DNA of 64,000 bases from Prosthecobacter vanneervenii (GTDB lineage: Bacteria > Verrucomicrobiota > Verrucomicrobiia > Verrucomicrobiales > Verrucomicrobiaceae): contig NZ_JACHIG010000004.1 of the NCBI RefSeq assembly GCF_014203095.1, forward strand, positions 186,001-250,000. The letters are read 5' to 3'. Made by a program: the position numbers and the translations under genes. The notes below the pieces were generated by a model, which did not search any database, was not told the origin of the DNA, and saw only the letters and a list, made by a program, of their open reading frames with translations. Positions 18,514 through 27,889 of this stretch are shown here, in pieces. Positions within the stretch are counted from its first letter, which is position 1, and every line of letters begins with the position of its first letter.

Positions 18514-21500
18514 ATGACAGCTTTCATCCGAGCGCGCATCTTCAGCGTGTTGCTGGGTGTGTTTTTGTGTCTTGGCTGCTCCGCCTTCGCTGCGCAGCCA
18601 AATTACCTTCAGGTGTATGACGGCGTGCTGCAGGGCACCTGGTCAAAGTTTGTGTGGGATCTCGGAGGGGCGGTCAATGTGAATCTGGCGGCCTCGGCTC
18701 CCGGGCGCACTGGAAACGCCATCGAGGTGTGGCCGGCACCCGGAAACGGCTACTGGGCCTTTGGGCTGCAGGATGTGAAGCCGGGCAATGACCACCAGTG
18801 GAAGTACATGAACGAGATGAGAACCATCGAGTTCGACATTTACCTGGAGGCGGACTCCACCGGCGTGGAGGACATTTTGATCTGGCCCACGGGCAACTAC
18901 AATGTGCCCAGCTCCCCGCACCTGATCGATCTCATACCCGGCTGGGCCTCCATGACGGCGGAGCAGCGCTACGGGCACTGGTTTCACATCACGGTCGATA
19001 TGACGCAGTGGCAGCCGGGATTGAAAGCCTTTTCCGGGTTTCTGATCGCCAGCTGGGGCACTGGCGCACCGCACTACCGTGTGGCGGATGTGAAGCTCGG
19101 CTGGGCGGATGATGCCACAGCTCCCGTGCTGACCACGGGCACCACCGCCTATGACAGCACTGCGCACAGCCTCACGCTGAATTTCGCCACCGATGAGCCC
19201 ACCGTCTGCGCCATCGAGTACGGCATTGGCAACTACAACACCCGCACCTGGTCCGACGACGCGCGCAACTGGGACAGCTTTGACCCCGGCAATCACCCCA
19301 ACCTCACGCACAGCGTGGTGCTGCCATACCTCATCCCGGGCGCGACTTATCAATACAGGATCATCGCGATGGATCACCGCACTGATGCCGCCGCAGTGCC
19401 CAATCGCGTGATCTCCACCGGCAGCTACACCGTGCCAGGGCCGCCCTACACACCGCCTGCGCCGCCCTCGCTGACCTATGTATGGGCCTATCAAAATGCG
19501 CTGGTGGGGTACTGGCTGCGCTCCGCCTGGGAGCAGAATGGCCCGCTCTACACGGATCTGAACGCCACCGCACCGGGCCGCAGCGGCCATGCCATCGAGG
19601 TGCGCTTTGATCCCAGCAATCTGTATGAAGCCGTGGGCCTGGGCGAGCGGCGCGATGGCTGGGACAACCAATGGAAGTTTTTCAACGAGTTCCGCACCGT
19701 CGAGTTTGATGTGTACTTCGAGCCTGACTCGGTGGGGCAGGACGGCTTCATGGTTTACATGGATGACGCCGGACTGGCGGACAATGCGCCCTACCTCACG
19801 GACTTGATCCCCGGCTGGCTGGACATGACACCCGCGCAGAAGTTTGGGCAGTGGATTCACATCACGGTGGATCTGCAGCAGATGAAACCCAAGTGGCCCG
19901 CCTTTGCCGGATTCCTGCTCTACAACAATGCTGGCGCGGTGACCACGCACTTCCGCCTGGCTGACATCAAGGCAGGCTGGGCGCCCGACACCACGCCTCC
20001 GGCCATTACGCTCACCACCAACTCGCTCAGCTACGACTACCAGCAGTACACGCTGAACTTCATCACGGATGAATCCGCCATCACCCAGGTGGACTACGGC
20101 ATCGGCAGCTACGCCAGCACCGTGCAGTGCGAGCCGAACGGCTGGGCGGGCTTTTCGCCTGCCACGAGCCCGCTCACCTCTCACGGCGCCGTGCTCACCG
20201 GGCTCACGCCAAACACGACGTATCAGTACCGCATCGTGGCCAAAGATCACCGCACGGGTACGAATGCCACTCCAAATCAGGGCGTATACACCGGCAGCTT
20301 CACCGTGCCGCCAGCGCCCACCACAGCGCCCACGCTCTCGCCCATCACGGTCACAGACATCACGGGAAACCGCGCCACTCTCTCCTGGACGGTGGAGCGG
20401 CCATCCACGGCGGTGGTCACGTATCAAAAGACAGGCGGGCAGGTGGTCACGCGCACGCTCAGCACCTTTCAGAGCAGCCAGAGCATCGTGCTGGATCTCA
20501 TCGAGCCGCTCACGGCTTACACCGTTTCCGTCGCGGTCACAGACTCCTTCCACTTCACCACCACGGCCAGCACCAGTTTCACCACCACGGCCGCTGCCGC
20601 ACCCACGGTCACCATCACGGCCGACACCGCGCACACGCTGCCCATTTCCAAATGGATCTATGGCATCAATGACGGCCCCGGCTTTGATCCGCAGGGAAAC
20701 TGGAACCGACTGCTGCAGCGCTCCTATGTGCCGCGCAATCTCACCTTTGGCCGCTATGGCGGCAACCGCTGGACCGCCTACAACTGGGAGAATAACGCCT
20801 CCAATGCGGGCTTCGACTACTATTACGAGAGCGACGACTACCTCGGCGGCGGCACCGTGCCGGCAGAGGCGGTGCGGGATCCCCTGGCAGACCTGCGCTC
20901 TCACGGCATGGCCACCCTCATCACCGTGCCCATGCTTGGCTATGTGTCGGCAGACAAAAGCGGCCCGGTGGATCTGAATGATCCCAACCACCTCGCCGCT
21001 CGCTTCAAACAGCTCGTCTATCGCAAGGGCTCCGCCTTCACCGCCACGCCCTCCACCACGGATGACTATGTGTATGCGGATGAGTTTGTGTGGGCGCTGC
21101 GCAATCTCTTCTCCGGGGACATCTACGGCGACTCCCAGCTCCCCACCTACATCAGCCTCGACAACGAGCCCGACCTCTGGCCCAGCACCCATGCGGAGAT
21201 CACCCGCACCGCGATCAATTCAGACACCTTCATCCAGAAGACCATCGACCTCAGCAGCGCCATCAAGGACGTGGCGCCCAACTCCGTGATCTTCGGCCCG
21301 GTGAACTATGGATTCCTCGGCATGTACAACTGGCAGATCGAGCCCGGATTCCCGAACACGATGTGGTTCACCGACAAGTTTCTGCTCGCACTCAAAGCCG
21401 CCTCGCAGACAGCGGGGCGCAGGCTGGTGGACGTCTATGACATGCACTGGTATGTGGACGCCGTGGTGCCCGGCACCAGCAAGGGCATCGGCAGCCTGCG

Positions 21501-22545
21501 CGGTGCCACGCTGAGCAATGCGGAGATCGACGCCATCGTGCAGAATCCGCGCAGCCTGTGGGACACGACCTATCAAGAAGACTCCTGGATCACCAACGGT
21601 GTGCTGGGAGGGCCCATCGCCATCCTGAACCGCATCCAGGCGAAAATTGACGCCGACTGGCCCGGCACCAAGCTGGCGGTGACGGAATACAACACCTCCG
21701 GCGACAACCACATCGCGGGCACCCTCGCTCAGTGCGACTACCTCGGCATCTTCGGTCAGAAGGGCATCTTTGCCGCCAACTTCTGGCCCATGAGCCCCAG
21801 CTATCCCTTCCTGCTGGCGGGCTTCAAAATGTACCGCGACTACGACGGCAACCTCGGCTCTTTCGGCGACATCTGCGTGCCCACGACCTCCAGCGACACC
21901 TCCAAGGTCTCCTCCTACATCAGCAAAGACAGCACCAATCCCAACCGCCATGTCATTGTGGCCATCAACCGCTCCTTCACCAGCCAGGACGTGGCATTCG
22001 CTGGTATTGCGGCCTCCGGCACCGCCAGAGTCTATCGCCTGCAGGGCACCTCCACCACGCCTGTCTTTGTGGGCGAGGTGCCGGCGGATCTTTCAAACTG
22101 GGTGGTCACACTCCCCGCGCTCAGCGTCTCCACCATCGAGATCACCGCCCCAGCGCTCTCTCCCATCGAGACCTGGCGGCTGGCCAAATTTGGCAGCAGT
22201 GCCAACAGCGGCAGCGGTGCAGACATGGCCATGCCTGCGCATGATGGCATCCCCAACCTGATGAAATATGCGCTGAACCTGGAGCCCTTCACGCCATCCA
22301 GGCATCCCATCACCACGGATATGAGTGCAGGCTGCCTGCGCCTCACCGTGACGCGCAATCCTGCGGCCACAGACGTCACCTATACGGTGGAGATCACCAC
22401 CGACCTGAGCAATCCCGACAGCTGGACCACCGTGGGCACCACCGTGGAGCTGAACAACAGCACCACGCTGCAGGTGCGTGACAGCCAGCCCATCGGCACC
22501 GGCGGGCAGCGCCGCTTCATGCGCGTCAAGGTCACGCGGCCTTAG
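18514..22545 (+). CDS. secreted multidomain GH44 glycoside hydrolase
   Basis: 1343-residue exported enzyme, most likely an endo-beta-glucanase or xyloglucanase. Signal peptide residues 1-28. Two homologous modules of about 280 residues follow (about 29-308 and 323-600), each a jelly-roll-like unit (APGRxGxAIEV, MxxIPGWxxMTxxQ...GxWxHITVD) plus a fibronectin/phosphatase-like beta-sandwich ending TYQYRI. A third Fn3-like domain lies at about 605-700. The GH44 catalytic domain spans about 700-1220: LDNEPDLW holds the predicted acid/base E885 and AVTEYN the nucleophile E1058. Their 173-residue separation equals that of E186/E359 in clostridial Cel44A. The C-terminus (DGIPNLMKYALNLEP) matches tails of secreted verrucomicrobial proteins. 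The ATG at 18514 is chosen because longer options add a non-signal leader. Confidence 0.85.
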   Translation: MTAFIRARIFSVLLGVFLCLGCSAFAAQPNYLQVYDGVLQGTWSKFVWDLGGAVNVNLAASAPGRTGNAIEVWPAPGNGYWAFGLQDVKPGNDHQWKYMNEMRTIEFDIYLEADSTGVEDILIWPTGNYNVPSSPHLIDLIPGWASMTAEQRYGHWFHITVDMTQWQPGLKAFSGFLIASWGTGAPHYRVADVKLGWADDATAPVLTTGTTAYDSTAHSLTLNFATDEPTVCAIEYGIGNYNTRTWSDDARNWDSFDPGNHPNLTHSVVLPYLIPGATYQYRIIAMDHRTDAAAVPNRVISTGSYTVPGPPYTPPAPPSLTYVWAYQNALVGYWLRSAWEQNGPLYTDLNATAPGRSGHAIEVRFDPSNLYEAVGLGERRDGWDNQWKFFNEFRTVEFDVYFEPDSVGQDGFMVYMDDAGLADNAPYLTDLIPGWLDMTPAQKFGQWIHITVDLQQMKPKWPAFAGFLLYNNAGAVTTHFRLADIKAGWAPDTTPPAITLTTNSLSYDYQQYTLNFITDESAITQVDYGIGSYASTVQCEPNGWAGFSPATSPLTSHGAVLTGLTPNTTYQYRIVAKDHRTGTNATPNQGVYTGSFTVPPAPTTAPTLSPITVTDITGNRATLSWTVERPSTAVVTYQKTGGQVVTRTLSTFQSSQSIVLDLIEPLTAYTVSVAVTDSFHFTTTASTSFTTTAAAAPTVTITADTAHTLPISKWIYGINDGPGFDPQGNWNRLLQRSYVPRNLTFGRYGGNRWTAYNWENNASNAGFDYYYESDDYLGGGTVPAEAVRDPLADLRSHGMATLITVPMLGYVSADKSGPVDLNDPNHLAARFKQLVYRKGSAFTATPSTTDDYVYADEFVWALRNLFSGDIYGDSQLPTYISLDNEPDLWPSTHAEITRTAINSDTFIQKTIDLSSAIKDVAPNSVIFGPVNYGFLGMYNWQIEPGFPNTMWFTDKFLLALKAASQTAGRRLVDVYDMHWYVDAVVPGTSKGIGSLRGATLSNAEIDAIVQNPRSLWDTTYQEDSWITNGVLGGPIAILNRIQAKIDADWPGTKLAVTEYNTSGDNHIAGTLAQCDYLGIFGQKGIFAANFWPMSPSYPFLLAGFKMYRDYDGNLGSFGDICVPTTSSDTSKVSSYISKDSTNPNRHVIVAINRSFTSQDVAFAGIAASGTARVYRLQGTSTTPVFVGEVPADLSNWVVTLPALSVSTIEITAPALSPIETWRLAKFGSSANSGSGADMAMPAHDGIPNLMKYALNLEPFTPSRHPITTDMSAGCLRLTVTRNPAATDVTYTVEITTDLSNPDSWTTVGTTVELNNSTTLQVRDSQPIGTGGQRRFMRVKVTRP

Positions 22546-22649
22546 ACCTGTCCTCGAAGAACCGCCGCGCACGTGGCGTACCTTCAGCCTGCCTATGCGG
22601 GGGGCCAGGTGCCCGGCCGTATCTCATCCACCACTCACCCGCCCGCTTC

Positions 22650-25034
22650 ATGCTCCTGCGCTCCTGCCTTGCTCTCGCATCTGCCTCGGCACTTCTGGGC
22701 CTGCATGCTCATGCCGAGATCCCCCAGCCCGCCGATGCCCCGCAGCCGCTCTCGCCGCAGGAAAGCGCGCGCGCCTTTGTGGTGCCGGAGGGCATGCAGA
22801 TACGCCTGCTGGCCGCAGAGCCCCTCATCCACGAGCCCTCCGGCATCTGCTGGGACGAGCGCGGCCGTGTCTTTGTCTGCGAGCTGCACGGCTACAATGT
22901 GGAGGGGCAGATCGACATTGATGAGCTCAACAAATCCGGCCAGCTCGACACCACGGTGCGCCGCATCGCCGCCTCAGAAAGTGCCAAGACCAAGGCTGAA
23001 GCGGAAACCTACGGAACCGTGAAGCTCCTGCGCGATACCGATGGCGATGGTGTCATGGACAAAGCCACCGTCTGGGCAGACCGCCTTCCGCCTTGCTATG
23101 GACTCACCGCAGCCAATGGCGGCCTCATCGTCGCCTGCGCCCCGCATATCGTCTTTCTCAAAGACACCGATGGCGATGACCTGCCTGACGTGAACGAGCG
23201 CCTCTTCACCGGCTTTGGCACGGGCATGCTGGAGCGCGGCATCAATGCGCCCACGCATGGCCCCGATGGCTGGATCTACTTTGGCAGGGGCTGGCCCGGC
23301 AGCGGTGCCATCACCGGCCCGCATCTCAAAGAGCCGGTGAAGCTCCCCGGCACTCACTTTCGCATCCGCGCCGATGGCAGCGCCATCGAGCCCGTGGGCG
23401 GCAGCACCCGCACCATCGGCACCACCTTCACGGCAGGTGGAGACCGCTTTGTCACCACCACCACCTCGCCGGGGCTCTTGGTCACGCCCCTTGAGTGGCG
23501 CTACCTCACGCGCAATCCGGACGATGTCGCCCCGCCGCTGGATGCACCTGCCACCACCGAGACGCGCGTCTTCCCCATCGCTCCGGTGCATCCCTGGCGC
23601 ACCAAGCGCGAGCAGCACGCCGAGTACTTTGCTTTCTACAAAAAGATCAGCCTCAGCGATGCCGCCGCCTCCGGCTACTTCACCTCCGCCTGCAGCCCGC
23701 TCGTTTATCAGCACGATGCCCTTCCTGGTCTAAACGGCCACTATCTGGTATGCGAGCCCGCCGCCAGCCTCATTCACCGCAGCGAGATCGTGCGCGATGG
23801 CACCGCCCTCCGCCTCCAGCGTGTGAAAGGGGAGGAGCAGCGCGAGTTCCTCGCCTCACGCGATTCATGGTTCCACCCCGTCAGTCTCACGCAGACACCG
23901 CAGGGCGGCATCGCCATCTGCGACTTCTACCGCGAGATCATCGAGGACTACTCCGCCATCCCGCGTCATCTCCAGCAGCAGTACGGAGTCACGCATGGGC
24001 AGGATCGCGGCCGCATCTGGCTGCTGCTGCCGCAGGATGAGTCCCGGCTGCAACGCCCGGCCCCGCCGCCCACTGCCACCGAGGCCCGAGCCCTCGCGCT
24101 GCGAACTGCGGATGCCGATCACTTTCAATCCCACTCCGAGCTGGAGAAAGAGCTGCTCGCCATGGATTTCGAAGACGCCTCTGCACCGCCCCAGCTCGTG
24201 CTGCAGGCCACGCTGAGTCTCGGCCAGAGCCGGTCACCACAGGTCTTCGACTGCCTGCGCCGCATCGCCCGCACGCACGGCACACGCCTGCAGTGGATCG
24301 ACTGCGCCATCACCAGCGCACTCTACAAGCGCGAGCGGGAAATGCTCCTCGCCCTGGCGCGAGATCCCGGTGCCTCCGCTCCGGTCATGGCGCGGCTCGC
24401 CTCGGTCATCGCCGCGCGTGGAGATGTGGCGGAGATTCAGTCCTGCCTCAAAGAAGCCGCGCTCATCACCGGCCAGCCACGCCAGATTCTCACCCTCGGG
24501 CTGGAGGATGCCCAGCCCCTTGCCAAAGGCGCAGCCGTTCCGGAAGTCCCGCCGCCAGCACCGCCCACCGCAGAGCAGACCGCCGCGTGGGAGTCGCGCA
24601 TGCCCGCCATCCTCGCCGCGCTCCAGGACAAGCCCGACCTCGCCGCTGGCCGTACGCTTTTCACCGGCGTATGCGCCTCCTGCCATCGCAGCCACGGCAT
24701 CGGCACCAGTGTGGGCCCGGATCTCGATGCCGAGTTTCAGCGCGCGCCGGAGACCATCGTGCGGGACGTCGTTTTCCCCGCCGAAGCCGCGCGCCCCGGC
24801 TTTGAGACGACTTTCATCAAGACCCGCCGTGGCGAAAGCCTCCTCGGCATCACGGCTTCAGACGGGCCCGGCAGCCTCACCCTCCGCCTGCCCGGTGGCG
24901 CCGAGCGCACCGTGCTCAAAAAGCACGCCACCATCCGCACCCTGCGCAACACCTCCCTCATGCCCTCCGGCCTCTCTGAAGCCCTCACACCACGCCAGCT
25001 TGCCGACATCATCGCCTTTCTGCGTTCTCGGTGA
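22650..25034 (+). CDS. PVC-type dehydrogenase/haem-binding CxxCH protein
   Basis: 794-residue exported protein of the planctomycete/verrucomicrobial membrane-bound dehydrogenase type (TIGR02604-like propeller) with a C-terminal haem-binding domain (TIGR02603-like). Signal peptide residues 1-24 (ending AHA). The propeller carries PLIHEPSGICWDERGRVFVCE, DGDGVMDKATVWADRLPPCYGL and THGPDGWIYFGRGWPG. A helical repeat region (about 480-640) precedes the haem motif CASCH at 675-679 and the family ending GLSEALTPRQLADIIAFL. Likely a periplasmic sugar- or alcohol-oxidising enzyme feeding electrons through a c-type haem; the substrate is unknown. It lies 104 bp after the GH44 gene on the same strand. 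Confidence 0.92.
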   Translation: MLLRSCLALASASALLGLHAHAEIPQPADAPQPLSPQESARAFVVPEGMQIRLLAAEPLIHEPSGICWDERGRVFVCELHGYNVEGQIDIDELNKSGQLDTTVRRIAASESAKTKAEAETYGTVKLLRDTDGDGVMDKATVWADRLPPCYGLTAANGGLIVACAPHIVFLKDTDGDDLPDVNERLFTGFGTGMLERGINAPTHGPDGWIYFGRGWPGSGAITGPHLKEPVKLPGTHFRIRADGSAIEPVGGSTRTIGTTFTAGGDRFVTTTTSPGLLVTPLEWRYLTRNPDDVAPPLDAPATTETRVFPIAPVHPWRTKREQHAEYFAFYKKISLSDAAASGYFTSACSPLVYQHDALPGLNGHYLVCEPAASLIHRSEIVRDGTALRLQRVKGEEQREFLASRDSWFHPVSLTQTPQGGIAICDFYREIIEDYSAIPRHLQQQYGVTHGQDRGRIWLLLPQDESRLQRPAPPPTATEARALALRTADADHFQSHSELEKELLAMDFEDASAPPQLVLQATLSLGQSRSPQVFDCLRRIARTHGTRLQWIDCAITSALYKREREMLLALARDPGASAPVMARLASVIAARGDVAEIQSCLKEAALITGQPRQILTLGLEDAQPLAKGAAVPEVPPPAPPTAEQTAAWESRMPAILAALQDKPDLAAGRTLFTGVCASCHRSHGIGTSVGPDLDAEFQRAPETIVRDVVFPAEAARPGFETTFIKTRRGESLLGITASDGPGSLTLRLPGGAERTVLKKHATIRTLRNTSLMPSGLSEALTPRQLADIIAFLRSR

Positions 25035-25132
25035 GGCAGGGTCGCTCAGCATGAGAGCCCATGCCTGAAACAAGAGCTAGATTTTAACAGGCTGGCGTGA
25101 TGGTTCCGCCACACTCCCGCCGTACTTCAGCC

Positions 25133-25882
25133 ATGGATCGTCTGCCTCATGAGAGAAACCGGCCAGCCAGGAAGCGGGTGCACGCAGGTGCGCTCCCGCT
25201 CCTCCTGGGCTGCTGCCTTGCCACCACGCTGCCCGCCGCAGAGGCCATGCCGCAGGCGCAGCAGGCCGAAGATGATGGTGCCATCCCGCGTGCGGTGCAC
25301 ATGGAGGACTTTGACGCCCTCGTGACCAATTCCCCCTTCACCCGCTCCCTTGGTGTCTCGGATTCGCTCATCCTCACCGGAGTCGCGCAGTTTGAGCAGG
25401 ATGTGTACGCCACGCTGCTCGACACGAAGACCTTCGAATCCCACATCGTCTCCCGTGCGCCCAACTACCTGGGCTGGCAGCTCGTCGGTGTGGGCGGCCG
25501 CAGCGAGGAGATGCAGACCTGGTCCGCCAAAATTCAAGTGCCCGGTGGCGAAGTCATCTCTGTGCGCTACCAGAAGCCCCCGCCCCGGCCCGCGAAGTCA
25601 AAGGCAGGCAGCAGCTCGGGTGGCGGCAGCGCTCCGGCTATCAGCTCCGCTCAGATGAACGAGGCCAAATCCGCCGCCGTGAACTACAAGGAAGGCTTCT
25701 CCTCCGACGGCTACCCCAAGGCCCCGCCGCCCGAAATGGTCGCCAAGCTCTCCCGCCTCAGCACCTCCCAGCGCGAGGACATCAACCGCCAGATGTTCAA
25801 CTACCGCAACCAAGGCCTCGGCCTGGATGAGCGCCGCAAGATTTATGAGGGGCTGGTGGAGAAGTCACTGCAGAGGCGGTAG
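25133..25882 (+). CDS. exported hypothetical protein
   Basis: About 249 residues from the preferred ATG at 25133; an in-frame ATG at 25097 would only lengthen a basic leader. N-terminus: Arg/Lys-rich, then a hydrophobic core ending TLPAAEA, a probable signal peptide. The middle has two compact segments (VHMEDFDALVTNSPFTRSL and LTGVAQFEQDVYATLLD) and YLGWQLVGVGG, resembling small verrucomicrobial secreted proteins of unknown function. A Ser/Gly/Pro-rich linker (about 155-185) leads to a charged helical C-terminus (INRQMFNYRNQGLGLDERR). No enzyme motif recognised. Codon pattern is like the neighbours. Confidence 0.7.
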   Translation: MDRLPHERNRPARKRVHAGALPLLLGCCLATTLPAAEAMPQAQQAEDDGAIPRAVHMEDFDALVTNSPFTRSLGVSDSLILTGVAQFEQDVYATLLDTKTFESHIVSRAPNYLGWQLVGVGGRSEEMQTWSAKIQVPGGEVISVRYQKPPPRPAKSKAGSSSGGGSAPAISSAQMNEAKSAAVNYKEGFSSDGYPKAPPPEMVAKLSRLSTSQREDINRQMFNYRNQGLGLDERRKIYEGLVEKSLQRR

Positions 25883-25933
25883 CGGGGCAGGACTCGGTTG
25901 CATGTCGGAAGCCAGAGGTTAACTTTGCTAACC

Positions 25934-26221
25934 ATGAGCACCAAAGAGCAAACCCTGTCCTTGCTGGCCGAGCTGCCAGAGGATTCGTTGGCCTGGCGCG
26001 AACTGCATGATGACGCCCGGCTGCTGCGGGATATTGCCGCTGCGGAAGAGGATGTGCGGAACGGACGTGAACGCCCGCTGGCCGCAGCCAGGGAACTGCT
26101 GGAACAAAAATGGCGACACAAAGCTGCAAACGGCTTTGATCAGCTGGATCAGGGGGATTCCGTTGAGTTGGATCGTGACGCTTTCATGAACCATTTCCGC
26201 AGTCGCAGGCAGGTTGCATGA
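25934..26221 (+). CDS. small antitoxin-like protein, orphan
   Basis: 95 residues from the ATG at 25934. Mostly charged and helical (LLAELPEDSLAWRELHDDARLLRDIAAAEEDVRNGRERPL, then a C-terminal DAFMNHFRSRR), the look of a small unstable antitoxin of the Phd/ParD kind, but no family signature is certain. No toxin gene follows: 13 bp downstream comes the end of another antitoxin-like gene on the opposite strand. Either an orphan antitoxin or an unrelated regulator. Confidence 0.55.
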   Translation: MSTKEQTLSLLAELPEDSLAWRELHDDARLLRDIAAAEEDVRNGRERPLAAARELLEQKWRHKAANGFDQLDQGDSVELDRDAFMNHFRSRRQVA

Positions 26222-26234
26222 CCTTGTGACTGGC

Positions 26235-26444
26235 TCACGCCTGAATGATCGTCATCAGATCGGCTAGGGCGATTTCGAGGGCCTCGCCTTCTTCACCAGA
26301 GAGGCAGCCCGAGGTGGCATCGATCATTTGAGCGCGGCGTACCCGACGTTCTGCAATCATGGCATGGATGTACTCGGCCGTTTCCTTCAACTGGTCGGCT
26401 GGCATGCGCCGCAGTTCATCAATGAACGGTGATGAAGTCGTCAT
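26235..26444 (-). CDS. small antitoxin-like protein, orphan
   Basis: 69 residues. The opening FIDELRRMPADQLKETAEYIHAM is typical of small helical antitoxins whose N-terminus resembles DUF2281-type proteins, and the C-terminal part (SGCLSGEEGEALEIALADL) is acidic. No toxin partner is adjacent: the next gene on this strand is upstream and is a serine hydrolase. Its 3' end faces the 3' end of the other antitoxin-like gene across 13 bp. Function is inferred from size and composition only. Confidence 0.55.
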   Translation of the reverse strand: MTTSSPFIDELRRMPADQLKETAEYIHAMIAERRVRRAQMIDATSGCLSGEEGEALEIALADLMTIIQA

Positions 26445-26543
26445 GGCTCAAGATTACGCGCTTTGTCCGGACTTGTCGAAGTGCTTCAAGGCGCATGGCC
26501 AGGAGCTTGGTTGAGTGGTCGTTGCAGCAGCGGTGAGCCCCCG

Positions 26544-27713
26544 TCACTTCCCCAGCGCTTTCGCCGCCGCGTTTTGAAACGCTTCGCGCACCGGGCTGGC
26601 ATCGCTGTTGGGGAAGTTGGCGCGTTGCACGATCAGGACGTAGATGACTTCCTTCTTTGGGTCGATCCAGGCCTGCGTGCCCCAGGCGCCGCCGTGGCCG
26701 AAGGTGCCGGGAGAGAGCATGGCGGCCAGGCCTTCATGCGGCGCCTTCAGCACGCAGGTGCCGATGCCCCAGCCGTAGTTTTTGCCGTGGCTGCCAAACT
26801 CGGGCTTCTGGAAGAAGCCGCAGGGCAGATCGCCCGTGTGCGCGGACGAGAGAATCTTCACCGCCTCGGGGCTCAGGATGCGTTTGCCTTCCAGCGTGCC
26901 GCCATTCAGCAGCATCTGGCAGAAGCGGGTGTAATCTTTCGCACAGGAATACAGGCCGCCATTGCCCTGCGGCGGGCGGCCGCGTTTGCCGAAGTCGGCG
27001 CGTGGCTGCACGGCTTCCAGCTTGCCGGTTTCCTTGTTCTTCGCGTAGCCGGTGGCAACGGTGCTCCACTGCGCATCCGTGGGGTAAAAGGTGGTGTTCT
27101 TCATGCCCAGCGGATCAAACAGGCGCTCCTGCAAAAACTCGTCGAACGTCATCCCGCTGATCACCTCCACGATGCGTGATGCGGCGTTGATGCCGGACTG
27201 GCAGTACTGCCATTTTTGACCGGGCTCAAACTGCATCGGCGTCGCCAGCCAGATGGGCACCAGATCGGCCAGCGTGTGTGCTTCCTGTGCCTTCGCACCG
27301 CCCGCCTCTCCGAGGCCCGAGGTATGCGTCAGAATCTGTGTGATGGTGAGATTCGCCGGCTTGCCCGAAGGCGTCTTCAGCGCGGCAAACTCCGGCAGAT
27401 ACTTCGCCACCGGGTCCGCGATGTTCAGCTTCCCCTCATCCTGCAGCATCATGATCGCCGTGCCCGTGATCGGCTTCGTCATCGAGGCGATCCAGCCCAT
27501 CGAGTCCACGCTCATGACCTTCTGCTTCTCGATGTCCGCCATGCCGTTCGCTTCCAGATGCACTACCCCATCCTTCTTCGCCACCACCGTCACCGCCCCA
27601 GCCACCTCACCCTTGGCGATCATCTCCTGCATCGCCTCGCCAATACCGGGAAGCTTGGGTGTGTCTGCGAAGGTGATAGACGATAGGAGGAAAGGAAGGA
27701 GGAGGGGGCGCAT
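26544..27713 (-). CDS. beta-lactamase family (class C/esterase-type) serine hydrolase
   Basis: Exported serine hydrolase of the beta-lactamase/transpeptidase family (EstB/family VIII esterase-like). Signal peptide to about residue 17. Catalytic SMTK at 77-80 (Ser 77, Lys 80) within GWIASMTKPITG; the second motif is YCQ at 170-172, where many homologues have YxN, so the Asn position is Gln. HGGAWGTQAW near the C-terminus is the usual third-motif region of this subgroup (HGG in place of KTG). 389 residues is normal. Single-gene unit; the substrate, ester or peptide, cannot be told. Confidence 0.9.
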   Translation of the reverse strand: MRPLLLPFLLSSITFADTPKLPGIGEAMQEMIAKGEVAGAVTVVAKKDGVVHLEANGMADIEKQKVMSVDSMGWIASMTKPITGTAIMMLQDEGKLNIADPVAKYLPEFAALKTPSGKPANLTITQILTHTSGLGEAGGAKAQEAHTLADLVPIWLATPMQFEPGQKWQYCQSGINAASRIVEVISGMTFDEFLQERLFDPLGMKNTTFYPTDAQWSTVATGYAKNKETGKLEAVQPRADFGKRGRPPQGNGGLYSCAKDYTRFCQMLLNGGTLEGKRILSPEAVKILSSAHTGDLPCGFFQKPEFGSHGKNYGWGIGTCVLKAPHEGLAAMLSPGTFGHGGAWGTQAWIDPKKEVIYVLIVQRANFPNSDASPVREAFQNAAAKALGK

Positions 27714-27889
27714 GGTGGTGGGCTGTTAAACGGAGCTATTACACTTTTGTTGCTCCGCGTTTCTACCCTGTTCCGACTTTCCCAGGGCGAGAACATCAGC
27801 TGCCAGATGTTCAACCACCACAAACCAAAGCCATAACTTCTTCTGCCGCTTTTAGCAATCCATAGCAGTCCGCGCGACCAGTATGATCC

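Noticed and set aside
18643-21192. 849-codon open frame on the minus strand
   Set aside because: Antisense to the GH44 gene. The composition is unlike protein-coding neighbours and has no recognisable domain, while the GH44 frame has catalytic motifs.
26544-27713. true class C beta-lactamase (AmpC)
   Set aside because: SxxK is present, but the second motif is YCQ rather than YxN and HGG replaces KTG; esterase or peptidase is as likely.
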